From Faecalibacterium sp. An122 (GTDB lineage: Bacteria > Bacillota > Clostridia > Oscillospirales > Ruminococcaceae), in contig NZ_NFLL01000024.1 in assembly GCF_002160895.1 (NCBI RefSeq), forward strand, positions 1 through 43,412: a stretch of 43,412 nt of DNA, in the 5' to 3' direction. The position numbers and the translations under genes were made by a program. Each line of letters starts with the position of its first letter. Position 1 is the stretch's first letter. The notes below the pieces were generated by a model, which saw nothing but the letters and a program-made list of their open reading frames with translations, did no database searches and had not been told where the DNA came from. Below are positions 1 through 8,067 of this stretch, piece after piece.

Positions 1-762
1 GTGATTTACCAGACCGCCGAGGACGGGCTGGGCGATACCGTCAAGCCCCGCTTGATAGAAGCCGAAGCCGACCTTGACCGCGTGCTTGTGATTGATGAAG
101 CCAAGCGGGAGCTTACCCTCTCCGACGAGCGCATAGAAAAGGCAATCACGCAGAACGAGGCGCGGTTGATTATCCTTGACCCCATACAGGCGTACATGGG
201 CGAGAAAACCGACATGAACAGGGCAAACGAAGTGCGCCCCATGTTCCGCCGCCTTGCCGATGTTGCCGAGCGTACCGGGTGCGCCGTTATCCTTATCGGA
301 CACTTGAACAAAGCTGCCGGAGGGCAGAGCGCATACCGGGGCTTAGGTTCTATCGACTTCCGCGCCGCAGCAAGGAGCGTCCTGCTGATCGGGCGCGTGA
401 AGCGGGAGCCGAATGTGCGTGTTATCGTCCATGACAAATCTTCCCTTGCGCCGGAGGGCAAGCCCGTTGCCTTTTGCCTTGACCCGGAAACAGGCTTTTC
501 ATGGATAGGCGAGTATGACATTACCGCCGACGAGCTGCTGTCCGGCGCGGGCGGGAACACCGCCACCAAGACCGAACAGGCGGAACGGCTGATACTTGAT
601 TTACTTGCAGACGGAAAAGAGCTTGCCAGCGAGGACATTGATAAGGCCGCAGCCGAAGCCGGGATTTCTGCCCGTACCGTCCGGGCGGCAAAGAAAAACC
701 TTGACGGGCGCATTACCTCAAAGCGCATCGGCGCGGCATGGTATCACGCCCTCAAAAAATGA
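1..762 (+). CDS. RepA-like RecA-fold ATPase/helicase, C-terminal part (5' truncated by window)
   Basis: The reading frame is open from base 1, so the true start and the Walker A motif are upstream of the window. A Walker B-like strand (LIILDPIQAYMG, about residues 56-67) and GCAVILIGHLNK (about 92-103) are typical of the AAA_25/RepA-type ATPases found in Firmicutes mobile elements. The last 60 residues (from about 190) form a probable winged helix (DIDKAAAEAGISARTVRAAK). Such proteins usually act in element replication. An inverted iteron-like cluster and a terminator follow it. The family is a confident call; the precise role is inferred. Confidence 0.75.
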   Translation: MIYQTAEDGLGDTVKPRLIEAEADLDRVLVIDEAKRELTLSDERIEKAITQNEARLIILDPIQAYMGEKTDMNRANEVRPMFRRLADVAERTGCAVILIGHLNKAAGGQSAYRGLGSIDFRAAARSVLLIGRVKREPNVRVIVHDKSSLAPEGKPVAFCLDPETGFSWIGEYDITADELLSGAGGNTATKTEQAERLILDLLADGKELASEDIDKAAAEAGISARTVRAAKKNLDGRITSKRIGAAWYHALKK

Positions 763-821
763 AGTGGCAAAATCCAAGTGGCAAAACCCAGATACCTTGC
801 CACTTTGCCACTTCGCCACTT
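762..821. repeat. Inverted iteron-like cluster (AAGTGGCAAAA / TTGCCACTT)
   Basis: Two direct copies of AAGTGGCAAAA (762-772, 776-786) are followed by three inverted copies of the core (TTGCCACTT, TTGCCACTT, CGCCACTT; 797-821). They lie directly after the RepA-like gene. This could be a replication origin or protein-binding site, or simply a folded mRNA end; function is inferred only from position. Confidence 0.5.
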
Positions 822-836
822 CAACCCTCAACCACC

Positions 837-867
837 GCCCCATGTGCTGCCGCATGGGGCTTTTCTC
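837..867 (+). terminator. Rho-independent terminator after the RepA-like gene
   Basis: Perfect 8-bp stem GCCCCATG/CATGGGGC with a loop of about 8 nt, followed by TTTTCTC. It lies between the RepA-like gene and tnpW. Confidence 0.75.
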
Positions 868-884
868 ATAGAAAGGAGCAGCCT

Positions 885-1076
885 ATGAACAATGAAACCA
901 GCAAGACCAGCGCCCCCGCAGCCGCTTCCCCTCTGACCGCCAAACCCGACCTTGTGAAGAACATCGGCGGCACGACCTTTGACATTCATATCCATTTCAG
1001 CGAAACCAGCCGGGAAACCTTTACGGACAAGGTTGTGCGCCTTATCAAGAACGACAGCGGCGATGAAACCGCTTAA
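885..1076 (+). CDS. tnpW: TnpW family transposon-encoded protein (63 aa)
   Basis: ATG 885 has a good ribosome site (GAAAGGAG, 871-878). The protein matches the TnpW family of Tn4451-like elements: a short disordered N-terminus, then GGTTFDIHIHFSE, a helix containing KVVRLIKND, and an acidic end. The function of TnpW is unknown. In Tn4451 it is the last gene of the element, and here it ends about 45 nt before the inferred right end of element 0. A paralogue with the same body (TINGQEFTVLIHF) closes element A at 21904. Confidence 0.8.
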   Translation: MNNETSKTSAPAAASPLTAKPDLVKNIGGTTFDIHIHFSETSRETFTDKVVRLIKNDSGDETA

Positions 1077-1104
1077 AAGCAAGATACTTTTTTCTTGTTC
1101 CTTA

Positions 1105-1122
1105 TTGACAAAACCCGAAAGG
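1105..1122 (+). promoter_or_regulatory. Outward -35 box at the right end of element 0
   Basis: A perfect TTGACA (1105-1110) lies 10 nt before GG (1121-1122), the inferred crossover. In Tn4451 a -35 box in the right end joins a -10 box in the left end in the circular form and drives the recombinase gene. The matching left end is not in the window. Confidence 0.5.
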
Positions 1123-1611
1123 CACCATCCTGGTGGAGTGCGGCAAAATGCTTCAGCGCGGCACACCCAAGCTGGGCAAGGACGGCAAGCCCATGAAGGA
1201 TAAGCACGGCAAGGACATCTATGAGCCTTATCGGATCAAAGTCCTCAATACCATCAACTTCAAGAAGTCCATGCACTATAATCCCTTTGCCTACATCCAC
1301 TCCGAAAAGGACATCTTGAAACTGGTCACGACGCTGATCGCCAACACCAAGGGCGAGGGCAAGGCCGGGGACGATTTTTGGGTTAAGGCCGAGACGCTTT
1401 TGTACTGCGCCCTCATTGGGTATATCCACTACGAGGCCCCGGTGGAGGAACAGAATTTCTCCACCCTCATCGAGTTCATCAACGCGATGGAGGTCCGGGA
1501 GGATGACGAGGAGTTCAAGAACCCCGTGGACCTGATGTTTGACGCGCTGGAGGCAGAGAAGCCCAACCACTTCGCCGTCCGTCAGTACAAAAAGTACAAG
1601 CTGGCTGCGGG
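1121..1611 (+). pseudogene. virD4: virD4/traG coupling protein, fragment 1 (disrupted)
   Basis: Translates as an internal piece of the VirD4-like type IV coupling ATPase of Firmicutes conjugative elements, from GTILVECGKML to KKYKLAAG (about 163 residues). It has no start codon of its own: a stop codon (TGA 1106-1108) sits upstream in frame, and the N-terminal membrane helices and Walker A are missing. It is cut at its left by element 0 and at its right by element A after GCGGG (1608-1611). Joined to fragment 2 it reads LAAG-KTAKSILIS without a frameshift. Confidence 0.85.
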
Positions 1612-1630
1612 TGTTATAGAATGCAGACAG
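1604..1630. other. attL of element A (virD4/element junction, GG core)
   Basis: virD4 sequence (GCTGCG) runs into GG (1610-1611) and then element sequence (TGTTATAGAATGC). The right junction has GG at 22118-22119. Removing one GG plus everything between restores GCTGCGGGCAAAACC, which is in-frame virD4. The reconstructed attP arms are imperfect inverted repeats: about 12 of 19 positions match around GG, including GCATTC/ACATTC. Confidence 0.75.
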
Positions 1631-1709
1631 AATTTTAATATCGCTTGATTCAAACCGGTTTGGAAGATGTTAAAATTGACGATTAAACGATGAAAGGGGC
1701 GTGATCCTA

Positions 1710-3578
1710 GTGGCAAGGAAATCCGAACGCTATCCTGCGCTCTACGAACGCCTGAGCCACGACGATGAGCTGCAAGGCGAATCCAACTCGATCTCAAACC
1801 AGAAGCGCATCCTGGAGGATTATGCGGAACAGCAGGGTTTTTCCAACTGTGTTCACTTCACCGACGATGGCATCTCCGGTACCCGGTTTGACCGGCCCGG
1901 CTTTCAAAAAATGATTGACGAGGTCAAAGCCGACCGAATCTCGGCGGTCATTGTGAAAGACATGAGTCGTTTCGGTCGTGACTATCTGCAAGTTGGAACC
2001 TATATGGAGGTGCTGCGGAAACACGACACTCGGCTAATTGCCCTGAATGACAGTGTGGACACCCTCAAAGGCGATGATGAGTTTACTCCATTCAGAAATA
2101 TTATGAACGAATGGTACGCTCGTGATACAAGCAAAAAAATTCGTTCTGCTTTTCAGGCGAAGAATCTTGCAGGAAAGCACACCAGCAGTTCCGTGCCCTA
2201 TGGGTATCTGAAATCAGAACGGGATAAAAACCAATGGGTGATCGACCCGGTAGCGGCTCCGATTGTCCAGCGGATCTACCGTATGACCATGGAAGGCAAA
2301 GGTCCTTACCAGATCGCAGCCATTCTCTCAAACGAACACATTGAAATTCCGGCTTACTATCACCAGAAGCTGGGGATCGGCCTGTGGAAGACTCGAGAAA
2401 TCAAGTCCCCCTACCGGTGGGGTAGTTCCACCATCGTCCACATCCTGACCAATCCCTCTTACCTGGGGCACACCTGCAATTTCAAAACACGAAAGCACTT
2501 CAAGGACAAGAAAAGCCACTATGTTGACCAGGACCAATGGACCATCATCAAGGACACCCATGAGCCAATCATCGACCAGGAAACCTACGATACGGTGCAG
2601 CGGATGCGTGTTAGCGTCCGGCGCTACCCGGACGGATGGGGAGAAGCTCATCCCCTGGCAGGTCTGCTATATTGTGCAGACTGTGGCAGTCCGATGTACA
2701 TTCACCGTACCGGAAATGGCAACCGCACAGCAAACTTTTCCTGTTCTGGTTATGGCAAAATCCCCGTTGGCAGCAAATGCGCCAGCGGACACTGGGTCAA
2801 TGCTGATTCGATAATGAAACTACTCCAGGAAACACTGCGGGAAATCGTTCGGTTCTCAAAAGAGGATGAAGAAGAATTTGCCTGTATCGTAAAGTCTGAG
2901 ATCGAAAACCGGCAGTCCAGCGAAATGAAGGGTCAGAAGACTCGGCTCACTGCCTGCCAAAAGCGACTGGATGAGCTGGAAACCCTGCTCTGTAAAATCT
3001 ATGAGGACAACACTCTGGGAAAGCTCACGGATAAGCGGTATCGGACTCTGGAGGCACAGTACACCAAAGAACAGGAAACCCTTGAAATAGAAGCCGCAGC
3101 TCTGCAAAAGAAAGTGGATGAATATGAACAGGAACAGAAGTCAGCGGACAAGTTTATTGCACTGGTGAAAAAGTACCAGAACTTTGAAGAACTGGATGCC
3201 GTCATGCTGAACCAGTTCATCTACAAAATCTTTGTGCATGAACGGGATTACAAGGGCGTGGCGAATTCCCCGCAGACCATTGAGATCTACTTTAATTTTG
3301 TTGGCAAGTTCGGGATGCAGGAGATCAATCCGCCATCCGAGGAAGAACGGGCCGCCCTGGAAGAAACGGAACGGCTGCGCCAGAAACGGCACGAAGCCTA
3401 TCTCCGCCGGAAAGCGAACGGCTGGCAGGACGCCTACTACCAGAAAACCAAGGCAGCTAAGAAAGCCGCCATGGACGCCAAGAAAGAAGCAATCCGAGCC
3501 GAAGATCGAGCAAAGGGTGTGTATTATCTTCCCAATCAGAAATGCCTGGACACAGGGCCGAAAGGAGAATCTGCATGA
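1710..3578 (+). CDS. Large serine recombinase (TnpX-like), element A
   Basis: Catalyses excision and integration of element A by two-base staggered exchange. The N-terminal resolvase domain carries YERLSHDDE with the catalytic serine near residue 16, then KDMSRFGRD. A recombinase domain follows (IVHILTNPSYLGH), then a zinc ribbon (CADCG...C...C, about residues 320-355), a coiled coil (about 395-475) and a C-terminal segment ending IEIYFNFVGKF, as in TnpX relatives. GTG 1710 is chosen because GAAAGGGG (1692-1699) is well spaced for it; the upstream GTG 1701 is too close. Length (622 aa) fits the family, though the basic tail after about residue 535 is long. The end overlaps tnpV by 4 nt (ATGA), suggesting translational coupling. 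Confidence 0.9.
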   Translation: MARKSERYPALYERLSHDDELQGESNSISNQKRILEDYAEQQGFSNCVHFTDDGISGTRFDRPGFQKMIDEVKADRISAVIVKDMSRFGRDYLQVGTYMEVLRKHDTRLIALNDSVDTLKGDDEFTPFRNIMNEWYARDTSKKIRSAFQAKNLAGKHTSSSVPYGYLKSERDKNQWVIDPVAAPIVQRIYRMTMEGKGPYQIAAILSNEHIEIPAYYHQKLGIGLWKTREIKSPYRWGSSTIVHILTNPSYLGHTCNFKTRKHFKDKKSHYVDQDQWTIIKDTHEPIIDQETYDTVQRMRVSVRRYPDGWGEAHPLAGLLYCADCGSPMYIHRTGNGNRTANFSCSGYGKIPVGSKCASGHWVNADSIMKLLQETLREIVRFSKEDEEEFACIVKSEIENRQSSEMKGQKTRLTACQKRLDELETLLCKIYEDNTLGKLTDKRYRTLEAQYTKEQETLEIEAAALQKKVDEYEQEQKSADKFIALVKKYQNFEELDAVMLNQFIYKIFVHERDYKGVANSPQTIEIYFNFVGKFGMQEINPPSEEERAALEETERLRQKRHEAYLRRKANGWQDAYYQKTKAAKKAAMDAKKEAIRAEDRAKGVYYLPNQKCLDTGPKGESA

Positions 3579-3958
3579 ACAAGCTGCAGCATCATATCCA
3601 CGACAACAGGAACGGTCTGGATTATGTCCTGACGGACAATTATTATCTTCCGGCACTGAAACTGCCGGAAGATAACCGCCCCATCGGCCGCTGGGGCCGA
3701 CTACATAAGGAATACCTGAAAACCTACCGTCCTCTCCTTTATCAATCACTGCTTCTATCCGGCAGGCTGCACACCATCTTGTCCGACCTGGATGAACAGG
3801 CTGCCGAACGGTGCCGTCTGATTGTCCAGCAGATGGTTCAGGCTGAAGGCATCACCGAGGAGATGAAAGCAACTGATCCGGTGCGATGGGTACAGGCCAT
3901 GAACTCCATCCGTAGCCGGGCCGAGGAGATCATCCAGGCTGAGATGATTTATGTATGA
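3575..3958 (+). CDS. tnpV: TnpV family transposon-encoded protein (127 aa)
   Basis: ATG 3575 overlaps the recombinase stop and has AAAGGAG upstream. The protein has the TnpV signature: DYVLTDNYYLPALKLPE, then PIGRWGRLHKEYL, and a conserved end [16 protein letters not shown]. TnpV follows the recombinase gene in Tn4451; its biochemical role is not established. A close paralogue is at 22795 in element B. Confidence 0.88.
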   Translation: MNKLQHHIHDNRNGLDYVLTDNYYLPALKLPEDNRPIGRWGRLHKEYLKTYRPLLYQSLLLSGRLHTILSDLDEQAAERCRLIVQQMVQAEGITEEMKATDPVRWVQAMNSIRSRAEEIIQAEMIYV

Positions 3959-3971
3959 GGAGGGCAGAACG

Positions 3972-4247
3972 ATGATTCTGGAAGCAATCTATAGCGGCGA
4001 CTTTTATCCCAGTGAAACGGTTGTACCGAAGTCTGAAAAATACCGGAACGCACTGAAAGCCTGAGAGAAGATTATGGATCGGCTGGCTGAAAAGCTGAGC
4101 AAGGACGATTACGACCTAGTGGAAGAACTCCAGGATCAGGCTTCCATCGCCCAGAGCGAGGAGAACGAGTGCCACTTCAAGGTTGGAGTTTCAGTAGGAC
4201 TATTGGTCCAGCAGGAGGTAATGAAACAAGTTGAGTCCATGCTTTAA
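3972..4247 (+). pseudogene. DUF6809-family gene with an in-frame TGA
   Basis: Starts MILEAIYSGDFYPSETVVP and, read through one TGA (4062-4064), continues KIMDRLAEKLSKDDYDLVEEL to VMKQVESML. The whole aligns with the intact DUF6809 protein at 23189 in element B, which also follows tnpV. The stop sits where that protein has helix-forming sequence, so the gene is probably broken. ATG 4072 just after the stop could give a shortened product, but no clear ribosome site was seen. No function is known for the family. Confidence 0.7.
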
Positions 4248-4516
4248 TATTAAAAAGGTAAAAGAATTTTGAATAATATTTCTGTCGCCTTTAGTGTTTG
4301 GTCATTATGATGAGCTTGCGCGTTATGCCGCTGTATGGTTTTCATACAGCGGTTTGGGTTTGCTGATATTACATAATAAGGTTTGTAACGTGTATCAGGA
4401 TACATTATAATAAGAAGCAAAGCAACATGAAGATAATGGCCAAAGACGTAATGTCTTGGTGATGATCATCAGGTGCTGCGGGATGAGATTGACAAGATTG
4501 TTAGGGAGATCGAGGG
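4248..4516. other. Intergenic stretch with a perfect hairpin (4328-4352)
   Basis: Holds a perfect stem CCGCTGTATG/CATACAGCGG (4328-4337, 4343-4352) with a 5-nt loop and only a weak T-rich tail, so it may be a terminator or another folded element. Just before the next gene an open frame (DDHQVLRDEIDKIVREIEG) ends at 4519 overlapping its ATG, perhaps the tail of a decayed gene. Nothing else was recognised. Confidence 0.45.
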
Positions 4517-5251
4517 ATGAGAGGCGAACAGGAAAGCCGCTGCCTTGACCGGGTAAGAGAGCATTTATATGGGGATAAAATCCGCTTTTTCTGCCGTGAT
4601 TGGCGAATGGTTGCATCGATACTTGAGCGTGCAAAACCGAATTTAGAGGCGAGCAAATTTCCGGATTTTGTGTTTAGGGATGGTTTCATCGAACATTTTC
4701 AGATCACAGCATCGAAAGAGAATAAAAAGGGCTCCTGTCATAAACAAAAGCAAGCAGAGTTTCATCGGGAAATGGACGGTATCCAAGACAAATTGCGTCA
4801 GGAGCTGGAACAGATGCCGCTTCCAATGAAAAACACCATAAGTACTACATCATATGAAATGATCCCGCCAGAGTATAGCTATAAGATGTTCCAATCGTCT
4901 TTTCGTGAAAATTGGGGACATCATATCTGCTCGTTGAAAAAATATACAGGGGCGAAAAATATTGGTATTTTTTTGGTGGAATACGTTGGGCCGCTTTTCA
5001 AAACCATGCGTGAGGGAGAGTTTGTCCATTTCTACCAGCTACAGGAGGATGTAGCCATGCTGCATTTTCTGGATGCGTATAAAGCGTGGATATCCTATGT
5101 TGTTTTTACGGATGGACAATTCTGCGAAGTGATAGATCTACAGCAGATTCCATTGCTAATGGAACAAGCACCCAAAGATATTTCTTTTGAAGCAGGGCGA
5201 TATAGAGAAAGCAACTTGATTACAGGGGTAGATATCGTTGACATGAACTAA
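4517..5251 (+). CDS. Hypothetical protein, possible restriction-endonuclease-like fold (244 aa)
   Basis: Not recognised. No signal peptide or membrane segment is visible. An early segment, FPDFVFRDGFIEHFQITASKE (about residues 54-74), has the spacing of a PD-(D/E)xK nuclease core (D, E, then K after two residues), but this is pattern-level evidence only. The middle is rich in basic and aromatic residues (KKYTGAKNIGIFLVEYVG). The ribosome site is weak (GAGATCGAGGG). It stands alone between the tnpV/DUF6809 block and a terminator, in the position of element cargo. Confidence 0.45.
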   Translation: MRGEQESRCLDRVREHLYGDKIRFFCRDWRMVASILERAKPNLEASKFPDFVFRDGFIEHFQITASKENKKGSCHKQKQAEFHREMDGIQDKLRQELEQMPLPMKNTISTTSYEMIPPEYSYKMFQSSFRENWGHHICSLKKYTGAKNIGIFLVEYVGPLFKTMREGEFVHFYQLQEDVAMLHFLDAYKAWISYVVFTDGQFCEVIDLQQIPLLMEQAPKDISFEAGRYRESNLITGVDIVDMN

Positions 5252-5385
5252 AACAGGAGGAGCTATTCCAGACTGCAAAAAGTATTATCTGGAAGTGAAA
5301 AATAGATCGCTCAGAGACATTGGGAGTTGACCACTGCCACCATTTTTTCTATACGTCCAACGAAGAAGAGTTCGAGAATGATATA

Positions 5386-5427
5386 AGCCCCGGCTCGAAC
5401 ACGCTTGTGTTCAACCGGGGCTTTGTT
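5386..5427. terminator. Terminator between the 4517 gene and the regulator gene
   Basis: Stem AGCCCCGG/CCGGGGCT with a further inner pairing GAACAC/GTGTTC, then TTTGTT. It lies between convergent genes and could serve both strands. Confidence 0.65.
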
Positions 5428-5528
5428 CATATTCCATACGCTGCAGCGCAGAGCCTGTGATTTTGACCGCAGTTAGGGGCAATGTTATCGATGAAGTGAA
5501 AGTGGAAAAGGCTGTTCAATGGAATAGC

Positions 5529-7712
5529 TTACTGCAGTGAATCGGATGCGTCATAAAGCGCCTGAGCCATTTTGCCTGCTCCCTCTACAGACATCATACC
5601 TTGGAGGACATTTCGGATCGTGGTGCCGATGGCAAATTCATATTTTTGGATAGAGAAATTTTCATGAGATCCATCCTTTATGCCACGTTGACCTAATCCA
5701 AAACTTTTTTTGGAGGTATTCATCCAAGGGAAGATGCTATAGTTTTGGAAGTCTTCATAAGCGTCTATAATAGGAGAGGTGCCGCCTAGCCGAACTAAAA
5801 GGGATGCAATTTCGGTGGAATAATACCAATTGAAAAACTGTTTGCAGGCATCCACTTTTGTACTGTATCGGGAGATGCCGACCACACCGCCACCCAGCAG
5901 GGGTTTTCTACCGGGGATAACCGCGGCACCAACTTTGCCAACCACGGTTGAATTTTTGGAGTTGATCAAAGCGGCCGCATAGTTGGAGTAGACGATGGTC
6001 ATGGCTGTTCTTCCTTCGGAAAACTGCCGGATGCTATCGCCCCACCAATTCTGTTTGCAGGCGAATTTCTCTAAAGTCTGGTATTGGCGGACGGCTTCTT
6101 CCATTGCTGGCGTATCGAGCCGAATTCGCCCATCGGCATCGCACAGACTGTCAGTTTTGGAAAGATAAAATGGGAGAAAATCGCTTGCTGCCACCGCGGC
6201 AGAACCACAGGTCAAAGTGGTTCCATATTCGGTGGGAGAGTCGGGATTATGTTCTTGGGAAAAGAATTCGGCAACATGGAGATACTGGTCATAAGTGGTG
6301 GGAACCGCCAGGTTCTCATGAAAGTGTTCATAGTAGGCCCTGCATAGCTTTGCATCATTAAATAGATCTGCCCGATATAAAAATATCTGTACGCTGGGGT
6401 CAAGCGGAAGGGCATAGATACGATTTTCCAAAAGCGAATAATTGTTGTAACCACTTTGGATTAGGCGAGGAGGAAGCTCGTCAGACGAAATGGGGATCTC
6501 GTCAAAGGGAAGATATATTTTCTTGCCTACATCGTCAAATTGTGCCACATCAATTCGGATCATATCGTAAGTGAATTGGGGACCAATCAGGTTGAGCTGG
6601 GCAAGCAAGTCATCGTAGGGAACACTGATCAGTCGGACTTTGATTCCGCTGTAATACTCAAATTCCGGGAGAAGATTCTTAAGAGCCTGGGTGGAAGGAT
6701 TTTCCAGGGTGAGCATGGTTAATTCTCCGCCGGGCATCCGCTTGAGAGAAGACAGATGGTCGGCGAAGCCTTTGGGCCGGAAGAGTGCTTCTTGGGAGCT
6801 GTTTTCGCTGAGTTCTGAGAGCTTCGATAGCATTTTAACTGTCCGAATACCGAGAAACCCATAGTCCAGCTGATAAGATTTCCATTGTTCTCTTGCCGGT
6901 GCAGAATAGGCTCCAATGATCACTATAGCTGGAATTTTCTCGATGTGCAGGAGTTGAAACGCAGAGAACAACGCATCCATGCAAATAGAACTCTGTAGTA
7001 GGATCGCGTCATATTGTGCACAGATGTGGGCAAAATCAAATGCTTGATTTAGGGCTAGTTTGTAGTTGGCGGAAACGGGGTGGAGGGAAAGGTTATGAGA
7101 AGAAAAACTTGCCTTTAGGTTCTTCAGTAGGAGATCTTCTGATTCACCGTGCCGACTGGCACCGAAATAAGCCATGCGTTGCCATGCTTGACTGGAACAA
7201 TAAACAGCAATGTCCTCGCCGATCTGGGACGTGTCAAATGCAATGAACCATTCGTTGGAGCGTAGATCACAGGGCTTGCGGTCAATATAGATCACAGGGC
7301 AGGGGAGACTCCGGTATTTTTCAAGACATTCTTTGCTTAGGCAGGAAACTGTAATGAGTGCAACCAGGCCCGAAACTCGCAAATTGTCTAAAATGGCCTC
7401 TTCTTCCGCTGGAATATCCTCTGTTTGGTATACTAACAAACTATTTTGGCTCTTCGGAAAATTCAGCTGGATCGCCGTGAAAAAATCAATATATTTCGTT
7501 TCTTTCAGGGACGGCAAGAGAACAGCAATCGTGCTTGGGGCTCCTTGCCGAAGCCGCTGGGCCTGAACATTGGGCACATATCCCAGCTTTTTGATAGCTT
7601 CCTCGACCAATCGAATTTTCTCGATGCTTACCTTTCCGGTTTTGTTGAGGACATTTGAAACTGTACCGTGCGAAACTCCCGCTTCTTTTGCGATATCGTT
7701 GATGGTGGGCAC
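5529..7712 (-). CDS. LacI-family regulator fused to an extracellular-type solute-binding domain
   Basis: Start GTG 7712 is chosen because AAGGAGGG lies 8 nt upstream and the protein then begins VPTINDIAKEAGVSHGTVSNVL, the usual LacI N-terminus; the ATG at 7733 would place this ribosome site inside the gene. Residues about 1-50 form the LacI helix-turn-helix plus hinge helix (AQRLRQG). About 55-320 resemble a short periplasmic-binding-protein fold. About 335-727 resemble a family 1 solute-binding protein (LTMLTLENPSTQALKNLLPEF...; EGRTAMTIVYSNYAA). No signal peptide is present, so the binding-protein domain must be cytoplasmic and probably senses the ligand. It is divergent from the importer operon it presumably controls. 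Length (727 aa) is about twice that of a normal LacI protein. Confidence 0.85.
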   Translation of the reverse strand: MPTINDIAKEAGVSHGTVSNVLNKTGKVSIEKIRLVEEAIKKLGYVPNVQAQRLRQGAPSTIAVLLPSLKETKYIDFFTAIQLNFPKSQNSLLVYQTEDIPAEEEAILDNLRVSGLVALITVSCLSKECLEKYRSLPCPVIYIDRKPCDLRSNEWFIAFDTSQIGEDIAVYCSSQAWQRMAYFGASRHGESEDLLLKNLKASFSSHNLSLHPVSANYKLALNQAFDFAHICAQYDAILLQSSICMDALFSAFQLLHIEKIPAIVIIGAYSAPAREQWKSYQLDYGFLGIRTVKMLSKLSELSENSSQEALFRPKGFADHLSSLKRMPGGELTMLTLENPSTQALKNLLPEFEYYSGIKVRLISVPYDDLLAQLNLIGPQFTYDMIRIDVAQFDDVGKKIYLPFDEIPISSDELPPRLIQSGYNNYSLLENRIYALPLDPSVQIFLYRADLFNDAKLCRAYYEHFHENLAVPTTYDQYLHVAEFFSQEHNPDSPTEYGTTLTCGSAAVAASDFLPFYLSKTDSLCDADGRIRLDTPAMEEAVRQYQTLEKFACKQNWWGDSIRQFSEGRTAMTIVYSNYAAALINSKNSTVVGKVGAAVIPGRKPLLGGGVVGISRYSTKVDACKQFFNWYYSTEIASLLVRLGGTSPIIDAYEDFQNYSIFPWMNTSKKSFGLGQRGIKDGSHENFSIQKYEFAIGTTIRNVLQGMMSVEGAGKMAQALYDASDSLQ

Positions 7713-7803
7713 GAAAAGACCCTCCTTTGTCACTAGTTTCTATAATGATGATAACTTAATTTAGACAGAATTACAAGACAAAACTTTGAAGAAATGAACA
7801 AAT

Positions 7804-7968
7804 ATTGGAACGAGTCATTTTTTGACGCAAGAGAAAATGCGATATTGCGGAGAAAAAACGGCAAAAACAAGGTATATTGCACATAAAACGTTAACGATAT
7901 TTGTTGATATAGGAGAAAACGGCGCTTTTTAACAAAAAATGTGTTGGGATTTATTGACTCGTTCCAAT
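7804..7968. promoter_or_regulatory. Pair of identical inverted 14-bp boxes, probable operators
   Basis: ATTGGAACGAGTCA (7804-7817) recurs as its exact reverse complement TGACTCGTTCCAAT (7955-7968), 137 bp apart, in the intergenic region between the LacI-type gene and the importer operon. The right copy overlaps the -35 box of the operon promoter. Spacing suits DNA looping by a multimeric regulator. Binding by the neighbouring regulator is inferred. Confidence 0.65.
7884..7899. promoter_or_regulatory. Palindrome CGTTAACG, possible LacI/CcpA-type operator
   Basis: CGTTAACG (7889-7896) within TAAAACGTTAACGATA partly fits the catabolite-responsive element used by CcpA and the CpG-containing operators of other LacI-family regulators. 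It lies midway between the two 14-bp boxes. Confidence 0.4.
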
Positions 7969-7982
7969 TTGCGTGCTATGAT
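7954..7982 (+). promoter_or_regulatory. Promoter of the ABC importer operon
   Basis: TTGACT (7954-7959), 17-bp spacer, TATGAT (7977-7982). The right-hand 14-bp box covers the -35 and the start of the spacer, as expected for repression by blocking RNA polymerase. It leaves an untranslated leader of roughly 80 nt before ATG 8068. Confidence 0.75.
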
Positions 7983-8067
7983 GATTACAACACAAGGCAA
8001 ATGAATGGAACTTATCACACTGACGAAGAAAAAGACAACCTCAAGATTTATAAAAAGGAGTATTGCT

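Larger units (their letters stand above)
1..1122 (+). mobile_element. Right end of a third Tn4451-like element (element 0)
   Basis: The left end lies outside the window. It contains a RepA-like ATPase gene and a tnpW gene. In element A tnpW is likewise the last gene before the right end. After tnpW comes TTGACA (1105-1110), then 10 nt, then GG, where virD4 coding sequence resumes in mid-gene. The TTGACA-10 nt-dinucleotide spacing equals that at the right ends of elements A and B. The exact boundary is inferred: the last bases of the element resemble the expected virD4 sequence, so it could lie anywhere in about 1111-1122. Confidence 0.6.

Noticed and set aside
4062..4064. TGA in the DUF6809 gene as a selenocysteine codon
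   Set aside because: No selenocysteine insertion hairpin is evident directly after it, and the homologue at 23189 has no cysteine at the equivalent place.
5310..5460. Short frame (SNEEEFENDISPGSNTLVF) after the 4517 gene
   Set aside because: It has no start codon with a ribosome site and reads through the terminator hairpin; probably a remnant or chance frame.
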